Assembly: GCA_002049455.2 (NCBI GenBank)
Contig: KV918761.1
Span: 806,001-870,000 of the forward strand
Reading direction: 5' to 3'
DNA: 64,000 nucleotides
Origin: Porphyra umbilicalis
Lineage: Eukaryota > Rhodophyta > Bangiophyceae > Bangiales > Bangiaceae
This document shows positions 57,469 through 64,000 of this stretch, one piece after another. Position 1 is the stretch's first letter. The number at the start of each line of letters is the position of its first letter. Below the pieces are notes generated by a model. That model saw only the letters and a program-made list of their open reading frames with translations, was not told the DNA's origin and did no database searches. The position numbers were made by a program, and so were the translations under genes.

Positions 57469-59212
57469 ATGGACCCCCACCGGAGCTCGCGCCATCGTGC
57501 GGGCGGGCAGGACTACCAACGGGGACTGCAGCATGCCAAGATCGCGGCGCGCGCCGACCGGGCCTCAAGGCGGAGCCGCAACCAGCGGGAGGAGCGGGCG
57601 CTCTTGCGCATGGCGTTTGACGGTACGCAAGACGTTCACTATTCTTTTCCAACGTGACGTGCCCGCGTTGGCCTTCTTTTCGGCTCATTGCGTGTGTTGC
57701 CTGTCTGACGAGTATCCGTGCTAAGCAACACGTTTGGAGCTTGTTCCACCTGCTCCGTGGCTGATGGCGCGCCCTCCGCCCCCCACTGCCCCCCCGACGC
57801 AGAGTATGTAGCGGCGGCGCCCCTGCTCATGGGCGCCCTCAAGAGCGGCTCTGACGGTACGGAGGCGTCGGGGGCGCCCGACAAGGTGCGGACGGCGACG
57901 ACCTTGTTGATCGAACGGGCGCTTGTCATCAAGCAGGAGCTGGCGCAGTCGCCCACGCCGACGCGGTCGCCGCCCGCGTTGACGGCGGCCCCGCATCGCG
58001 CCCGAGGAGGGCAGGCGGCGGCGGCGGGGACGCTCGTCCCGTGGCGCCCGCCCGCCGTCGGCATCCGTGGCGGCGTGCCGCCGCCGGCGCGTCGCAGCCA
58101 GAGCAGTCGCACCCCCCCCCCCTCCCCCCCGCCCCTCCCGCCGCCCGCCCGTGCCCGCCACCCCCTGGCACGCCATTGTCGGGTTGACGCGCGCCAAAAC
58201 GGCGCTCACCGACGCGCTGACGCTCCCCGCCCGCTTCCCCGCCACGTTTGCGGCGCGCCGCCTGCGCCCGACGTCGGCCGTGCTCCTCTACGGGCCGCCC
58301 GGCACGGGAAAAACGGCATTGGCGGCGGCGGCGGCGGCGGCGGCGGGGCTCCCGCTGCTCACCGTCTCGGCCGCGGACGTCATGTCCAAGTGGGTCGGCG
58401 ACGCGGAAAAGGCGATGCGGGCGGCGTTTCAGGCGGCGGCGGCGGCGTCGCCGTCCGTGCTCTTTTTGGATGAGGTCGACGCGCTAGCCACCGACCGGCA
58501 GGGCGGCGGCGGCGGAGGCAACGACGGCAGCAGCGGCGGTGGCGGGGGTGGCGGCAGCAGCGACGCGGCTCGCCGCGTCACCACCGAGCTCCTCGTCCAA
58601 ATGCAGGCCGCCGCTGACGCGGTGGCCGCCCATGGCCCCAGCTGCCGCGTCCTCGTCCTCGGCGCCACCAACGTGCCGTGGGCGCTCGACGCGGCGCTGC
58701 GGCGACGGTTTGAGGTGCGCCTCCACGTGCCGCTGCCCGGCCGCACGGCGCGCGCGGCGCTCCTCCGCTCCCTCCTCGGCCCGACGACGGCGGCGGGGGG
58801 GCTGTCGGGGGCGGACCTCGACGCGGCAACCGCCGCCACGTCGGGCTGGTCGTGTGCAGACATTGGGGTGGCGGCGCGGGCGGCGGCGCTGGCGCCGCTG
58901 CGGGAGGTGGCGACCGCCCCGGCGGTGCGGGAGGCGGGCGAGTCGCAACGGGGGCGGACGCACAGCCGCGGCGGCGGGCATCGGCACCACAGCGCCCCGG
59001 CCGCGCGGCGGTACGTGCCATGCGCGGCAGACGACCCGCGGGCGGTGCTCGGCCTGCCGCCGGCGTCGGTGTCCGAAGCGCAGCTGCTCGTGCGGGGCGT
59101 GACGGCGGCGGACGTGGCGGCGGCGGTGCGGGCGGGGTCGGCGAGCGTCGGGCGGGCCGAAGTCGAGCGCTACCACCGGTGGACGCGCGAGTTTGGGATG
59201 GACGGGAGCTGA
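57469..59212 (+). CDS. VPS4: VPS4-type AAA ATPase with MIT-like N-terminus
   Basis: VPS4 is the hexameric ATPase that disassembles ESCRT-III at endosomes and the division site. Exon 1 is 57,469-57,622 (MDPHRSSRHRAGGQDYQRGL), donor GTACGC; exon 2 starts 57,803 after GACGCAG, and phase agrees. Both exons give a helical MIT-like region ending KVRTATTLLIERALVIKQEL. A Pro-rich linker holds a C run (about 58,108-58,122) where the frame changes. The ATPase follows: WHAIVGLTRAKTAL, Walker A LLYGPPGTGKTAL, MSKWVGDAEKAMRAAF, Walker B VLFLDEVDAL, TTELLVQMQ and GATNVPWALDAALRRRFE with the arginine fingers, then GWSCADIGV. The protein ends YHRWTREFGMDGS, the expected VPS4 C-terminal helix. A Gly/Ser insert (58,500-58,562) interrupts the domain. 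About 520 residues, longer than the usual 440. The related katanin/spastin group is the alternative. Confidence 0.88.
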
Positions 59213-59499
59213 GTAGGGGGGGGAGGGGGCAACACAAGGAAAATGCAGGAAAGCGGGAGGAAGGGAAGGAGCCAAAGGCGGGAGGGAGGCCGGGAGGCAA
59301 GGCGGGAGGGAGGAAAGGGGGCACGGCGGGAGGGGGGGACCCCCACACCCGAAGGGCCACTTGCATCGGCTGTTTTTGTAAAACAAAAGAACACGAGCCG
59401 GGGGAGGATGAGTGCGGGTTGCATGCCCGCACGCATCCTTCCCGCCCCTGCCAAAAAAAAAAAGGGGATTGCCACCCCAAACGCTGGCACCGCCTCACG
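59213..59499. other. Intergenic between convergent VPS4 and TMEM69-like genes
   Basis: Purine-rich GGGAGGGAGG-type repeats (59,215-59,340) follow the VPS4 stop, then an A run (about 59,452-59,463). The 3' end of the minus-strand gene lies near here. Confidence 0.4.
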
Positions 59500-59959
59500 C
59501 CACCCCCCCCCGCGCCTCGACCCCACCCACGTCGACGCCGCCGCGTCCGCCTCGTGCACCTGCCCGCACTCGCACACTTCCGGGCGCAGCGCCGCGCCGG
59601 CGGCCACGCCCACCATACACGTCGTTGCCGCCGCGCCGAGGCCGACGCGCAGGCGCCCGTACCACGACGGGACGGCCGCCACGCCGCCCGCGGCGGCCGA
59701 CGCGGCGGCGCCGTCGCCGCCCGCCGCGGCGGCGGCGGGGGCGCCCGCGGGGGCGCCCCCCCCGGCGTGGCCAACGCCAAACACGACGGCGTCATGGACG
59801 CCCGCGGCGGCGAGGCCGCCCGCCAACACCGCCGCCGTCGCCGCGTCGGCGCCGCCAAACGCCAGCGCCGACGCGGCCGCCAGCGGCGGGCACACCGAGT
59901 AGACATACGCGGCGGCCGCACCGCCGCCGGTCGTCCCCACTGCGCCCCCGGGGCCGGCA

Positions 59960-60000
<41 letters not shown>

Positions 60001-60447
60001 CCCCTCCCCCCCCCCCTCCCCCCTCCCCCGCCGGGCGCGTTGTGAGCGCCACCCCCCAGTGCACGCCGCCGAGGAAGGAGAGGATGGCCGCCCCGTACGC
60101 AACGCCCACCCCCGTGGCGGCGGCCGAGAGGGCGGGCGGGCCGCCGAGCGACAGCCCCGCGGCGGCGGCAAAGGGGAGGACGCCGCCGACGCCGAGGACG
60201 AGGGGGGTGATGGGGATGGCGCTGGGGGAGGGGGGGGGGCGTCTGCCGGGGGGGGGGGGGGGGGGGGGGACGGGGGGGGGGGGCGTGCCCCGCCCGCCCG
60301 TGTCGGCGGCGTGGACGACGTGGCGGCCTGCCGGGGTCGGGCCCCCACGGGGCGGGGGGGGAGGGGAGGGCGGGCGGGGGGGGGCGCAGAGGGGCGCCCC
60401 CGTGCCGCGCGACGCTGCCGGCGGCGCACCGCGTCGCGCCGGTGCGT

Positions 60448-60487
<40 letters not shown>

Positions 60488-60515
60488 CCGGGCGGGCGGC
60501 CCGCACCATGTGCAT
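59500..60515 (-). CDS. TMEM69/DUF3429-family membrane protein, frame broken at homopolymers
   Basis: ATG at 60,515 opens MHMVRAARPAATAAAA and an Arg/Ala/Ser-rich stretch that fits a mitochondrial targeting peptide. After the G/C runs at about 60,250-60,285 the frame changes to ITPLVLGVGGVLPFAAAAGL and AYGAAILSFLGGVHWGVAL, the signature of DUF3429 (TMEM69). After more C runs (60,001-60,033) it changes again to AAYVYSVCPPLAAASALAFG, VHDAVVFGVGH and PSWYGRLRVGLGAAATTCMV, the remaining helices of the family. The protein is predicted to be an integral membrane protein, probably mitochondrial; its biochemical role is not established. The stop is uncertain: conserved sequence ends near 59,590 and I place the gene end at about 59,500, since the open frame runs on past an A run to 59,170. 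Confidence 0.72.
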
Positions 60516-61420
60516 CGCGACCGGTCGGCGGCGCACGGGGTGGTCACAAACCGCGAGGGAGGGGGGCAGGCGGGCGGCACAAGAACACGGACGGCCGTAA
60601 AGCAGGGGGGGGGGAGGGGGGGAAGCGGCGGTCGGGTGACGCGCCACGTGCCGTCAATGGCCGAGCGGTGCGCCATGGCCCCCCCAGTTGAGGGCGGTCT
60701 TCTGGATCGTGAGGCAGCCTTCCGATTGGTCGAGAGTGCCAGGAACGGGGTATTCTTCTGTTTCTTTGTCGTATTTATACAGAGAGGCACGGTCGGAGAC
60801 CTTTCAGGCAAAAGAAAAAGGGACCCCCAAGCTCAACAGATGCGCCTTTTCTTCTTCTACATTGTCATGTTTTTTTTTCTGTCCTGGAAGCCCATTGCCT
60901 CACTCTACCTGACGGCCTCGTAGCCAGCAGGCCGGGAACAAATGGTCTTGACAGGGGGTGCGGCATCCGCCGCAACGGCCGCCGCCGTCGCCGTCGCCGC
61001 CGCACCCGCCGCCGCCGCCGCCGCCGCCCTGCGCCCTGCGCCGCGGCGGGCGGCGCGCCGGTCGCCCCCTCCCCCGTGACGCTCGGCGTTGCGGCGTCGA
61101 CGCGGGCGACGGCGGGGGCGTCGCGCAGCGCCGCGAGCGGCGTGCCGCCGCCCGCCGCCGCCGCCGCCGCCGCGGGGGCGCGCCCACGCGTGCCGCGTGG
61201 CGCCACGGCGGCGGGTGCGGGGGCGGGGGCGCGGGGCGACCCGCCGTCGGCCACGCAGCCTCCATCCACGCACCCGCCCGGGGGGGACCGGCGGGGCCGC
61301 GCTCCCGCGTGCCCGGCGCTGAGGAGGCGGCCGCGGTGGGGCCCGCCCCGCCCCCTGCCGCCGGCCGCCGGCCGCCGGCCGCCCAAAGAGCCCAAACAGG
61401 CGCACCACCCAAAAAAAAAC
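60516..61420. other. Intergenic stretch between two minus-strand genes
   Basis: 60,690-60,950 is of ordinary composition. The remainder is GC-rich with overlapping frames. No gene supported. Confidence 0.4.
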
Positions 61421-62636
61421 CTAGGCCCGTCGGGGCGTCGGCCACCCGGGGCCGGCGTCTGCTTCTTCCCCCCCACCGCCGCCCTCTAGGACCCCCGCCC
61501 GCGGCCGCGCCCCCCCCCCCCCCGGCCGCGCCCCCGCCCCCGCCCACGGCGGCCGCGGCCGCGCCCCCCCCACCCCCCCCCCCCCCCCCCCCCCCCGGCC
61601 GTCCGCCCCCTCCACGCGCCCCCCCCGGTCGGGCACGGGCCCCATGAGCAGCCGCTTGACGGCGACGGCGGCGGCCACGCCGCCCCGGTCCGACACGCGC
61701 TCGACAATGAGGAGGTCCGTCGTTGCGGCGGCCGCGTCGGCCAAGCCGGGGGGCGCCATGCGGGCAACCACCCCGCCGTCGGCGGGCGGCAAATCCACCA
61801 CCGCCGCCGCGACGCTGCCGCCGCCGCTACCGCCGTCGCCGCCACCACCACCACCACCACCCCCCCGCCCCCGCCGCATCGCGTCGACCGTCGAGGCGGC
61901 GCGGGCGACGAGCGCCGCCACGCGCCCCGCATACTCGGACGCGAGGCGGGCGGCGAGGGCGTCGACGGCGGCGACCTGGTCCGCCGTGAGGGCGGCGGTG
62001 GCGGGCGCGTCGAGGATGGGCGGGGCGGCGGTGGGGAGGCCGGCCGTGCCGGCCACCGCCTCGGCCAGCGCGTGCAGCGCGGCCGCCACGTCGGCGGGGG
62101 TGGCCCCCGCCGCCCCCCGCCCGCCGCGCGTCGCCGGCAGCGCCGCGCCGAGGAGCGCGACCGCCGCCGCCACCTGCTCATCGGCCCCGTCGGCGCGCCC
62201 GCCGTCGGCCGTGGACGACGGCGCGCCCGCGGGCGTCCCCGCCCCCGCCAGGGGGGTGGCGGCGGCGGCGGGTGCGGCGGCCGCCGTGAGGCGGCTCGCC
62301 GCCAAGTCGGCGGCTAAAAAGGTGAGAAGGGGGAGCCCCCCCTCCCCCCCCCCGCGCACCCTGGGGGCACCACGTACCCCCGCGCCGCCGCGGCGGCCGC
62401 CAGCCGCGCGTCGACGCCGTCGGGGTCCGACGCGTCGGCGGGGCGCCCCGTAAAGGCGGCCGCGTCGAGCTCCTCCGCAACCGTCGCGGCGACTTCGCGC
62501 GCGGCGGCGCCGTCGGTGAGGTCAATGCCGTCGCCTTCGGTGAGGACGCCGAGGTCGGTGAGGGTGTCGGCAAGGGTGGCTGCGGGCGTCGGGGGGGGGG
62601 AGGGGGGGCGTCGCCGCCGCCGCCAGTCGTGTCCAT
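61421..62636 (-). CDS. FAM98 homologue, frame broken at homopolymers
   Basis: FAM98 proteins are partners of the RTCB tRNA-splicing ligase and DDX1 in animals. ATG at 62,636 opens MDTTGGGGDAP. After C/G runs (about 62,590-62,610) the sensible frame is DTLTDLGVLTEGDGIDLTDG, VAATVAEELDAAAF and ARLAAAAAARGYVVPPG, matching the family's N-terminal domain. After a second run (about 62,336-62,352) the frame changes to LPLLTFLAADLAASRL, the counterpart of the FAM98 LLTYL..EL.AAR motif. The diagnostic end is KRLLMGPVPDRGGR (about 61,620-61,660), where animals have VLMGRVPDRGGR. A Gly/Arg/Pro-rich tail follows, as in FAM98A, to the stop at 61,421. About 405 codons after correction. A Gly run near 61,840-61,875 interrupts the second domain. 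Confidence 0.82.
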
Positions 62637-63422
62637 GGCCGGGGGGGCGGCGGGGGCGACGCCCGGCGGGACGCGGGCGGCGGGAGAGAAGAGAGAAGAG
62701 CAGGGAGGAGCGCGTCTACCCGGGCAAGGGGACAATGGCAGAGATGGGGGGGTGGCGAGAAGGGCAGGCGGGTGGCAGGCGGGGCATCGGTAGTCGGGGA
62801 CGGCGAGCGCGCGGTGGCTGCCACCAAAAAGGCGCGATCCGCACACGCCCGCCGCCGCGACGAAGACGCCGCCGATGCCTGCCGCTGTGTGACACGTGTA
62901 TTGCAGGCACCGACGCCGGCTGACGGGGCCCGCGCGTCGACGTGGATCCCATGATCGCATCGACCAGGCGCCCATTTTTAGAACCTTGAGGGGCGATCGC
63001 TCACCAACTGTTAGATCCGGCTGCAAGGACCTCCCATGATATTCTTTGCGCAGCGCACGTAGAACGGTGTGTCCGCTGCGAGTACCGGTAATGCCAGGGT
63101 TGGATTGTAGATTAGTAGGGTTGGATCGTGTAGTTGGGGTTGGATCGTGTATTAGGCACCACTAATGGTGTCCTAAGAGAGCGTGTGGCAAAAAAGCCGC
63201 GGGTTTGAACCCCGGATCGCCCGCAAAGAAGCCAGGCGCTATCAGGGCGTGCGGCTATCAGAGCGTGCGCGCCCCCCACCTCCGCTACGCCCCCACCGCC
63301 ACCATATAGGGCGCTGCGCGCCTGATGTAGGGCGCACTTTTGGGGCGCCCCGCACGCTCCATGGGGGCGCCTGTGCAGTGTTTCCCGGGGCAAATCCTAG
63401 AGGCAGCCACGCTCCGCTCTGC
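62637..63422. other. Gene-free stretch with GGGTTGGAT-type repeats
   Basis: 62,637-62,960 presumably holds the FAM98 promoter. Variants of GGGTTGGATCGTGTA recur at 63,098-63,150, and related GGTTGGATC/GGTAGGATC words recur at 63,738-63,800. No gene supported. Confidence 0.45.
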
Positions 63423-63566
63423 GCGAAAAACGCAGTGTCATCTCGGCACCCTCGGGGCCCGGCTCCGGCGCTCCGCGCCTACGCTCGGGCCCCGAGGGTG
63501 CCGGCTCCGGCGCTCCGCGCCTACGCTCGGGCCCCGAGGGTGCCTCGCTGACACTGCGTTTTTCGC
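63423..63566. mobile_element. 144-bp foldback element with an internal 42-bp duplication
   Basis: Ends GCGAAAAACGCAGTGTCA (63,423-63,440) and its exact complement (63,549-63,566). Inside, GGCACCCTCGGGGCC and GGCCCCGAGGGTGCC form further inverted arms, and a 42-bp unit beginning GGCTCCGGCGCTCCGCGCCT occurs twice in tandem. Very stable hairpin potential. No coding capacity. Confidence 0.8.
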
Positions 63567-64000
63567 CGCAGTGCTCGCTACCAAATTTATATAGAAAGAT
63601 GACCCGTGCATTCCGGGACATGTGCTTGATTTGGCGGCGTGCTGTGATTGGACACGAAGCCTTGGATCGATATTCATCGCATCAAACCCCCCTTTCCAAG
63701 GCTGGCATTATCTGAGTTGCCGCTGCAGCCGAGTGTGGGTAATGCCAGGGTTGGATCCACATTAGTAAGGGTAGGATCCATTAGCAAGGGTAGGATCGGC
63801 ATTAACTAAGCTATGTAGGAAATGCAACGCAGCTGTCAGCAGGTTCGAGGTTGGTGCGAGAAGTGCGTCTGCGCACGCGTGTGGGGGGGTCAAGTAGCCA
63901 ATCAGAGTGATACCCCGCGGCCGTGGCAGGTCCTGCGCCCCTATAACGCTTCCCCACTCCCCTGCAGGCAACTGGCTGCTCCTGCACCCGAGCTCCTTCT
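63567..64000. other. Gene-free right edge
   Basis: Ordinary composition with short GGTTGGATC-like repeats (63,738-63,800). No gene or RNA supported. Confidence 0.4.

Noticed and set aside
63177..63235. tRNA-like T-arm (GGGTTTGAACCCC)
   Set aside because: The loop lacks the usual TTC, and no matching acceptor, D-arm or anticodon arm can be built upstream.

Overview
The window is nuclear DNA from a GC-rich eukaryote, most likely a unicellular alga or other protist. The evidence is spliceosomal introns (donors GTACGT, GTGCGT, GTGAGA, GTATGT; acceptors CAG or GAG), purely eukaryotic gene families, a Copia-type LTR retrotransposon and many TIR elements. There are no bacterial operons, and I saw no rRNA, credible tRNA or CRISPR array. 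The kinase resembles plant CIPK/SNF1 enzymes and the small zinc protein resembles the plant/fungal At2g23090 type, but the lineage cannot be fixed from this sequence alone.

The DNA alternates between two kinds of territory. Extremely G+C-rich blocks (about 1-6,900, 45,300-48,400, 50,000-56,500 and 57,400-62,700) hold mostly intron-poor genes full of (GGC)n/(GCC)n repeats and long G or C homopolymers. Blocks of ordinary composition (about 7,000-38,000 and 40,500-45,000) hold spliced genes (kinase, RPA12, small zinc protein, SWIM/KDZ-like gene) and nearly all the mobile elements.

Left part: an unidentified, frame-broken gene (1-1,722); a five-finger C2H2 protein (minus, 4,821-1,987); a TIR element (6,926-8,670); a TA-flanked MITE (11,734-12,178); a Copia element with 148-bp LTRs and an AATTC duplication (12,261-17,415); a CIPK/SNF1-like kinase with two tiny 5' exons (19,504-21,395); a small unknown gene (minus, 22,232-21,783); and RNA polymerase I subunit RPA12 in three exons (22,625-23,637).

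Middle part: a nest of repeats (24,070-28,283) in which one dispersed element is split by two others; a SWIM/KDZ-transposase-like gene (29,462-32,267) that overlaps tail-to-tail with a VPA-repeat protein (minus, 33,258-32,131); two nested TIR elements (about 34,800-38,060); a secreted Cys-rich protein (38,989-40,197); a Tc1/mariner-like relic carrying a foldback MITE (40,621-41,546); and a small C2H2 protein (43,169-43,800).

Right part: conserved housekeeping genes. ALG14 (46,265-47,283) and DAD1/OST2 (minus, 48,255-47,897) face each other, and both serve ER N-glycosylation. They are followed by an Ala-rich membrane protein (minus, 54,124-51,657), a 181-bp tandem repeat (55,940-56,510), a VPS4-type AAA ATPase (57,469-59,212), a TMEM69/DUF3429 protein (minus, 60,515 to about 59,500) and a FAM98 homologue (minus, 62,636-61,421). 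In almost every recognisable gene of the GC-rich blocks the reading frame changes at a G or C homopolymer. These genes are therefore probably intact in the organism, with homopolymer lengths mis-called in this assembly, although true length variation cannot be excluded.
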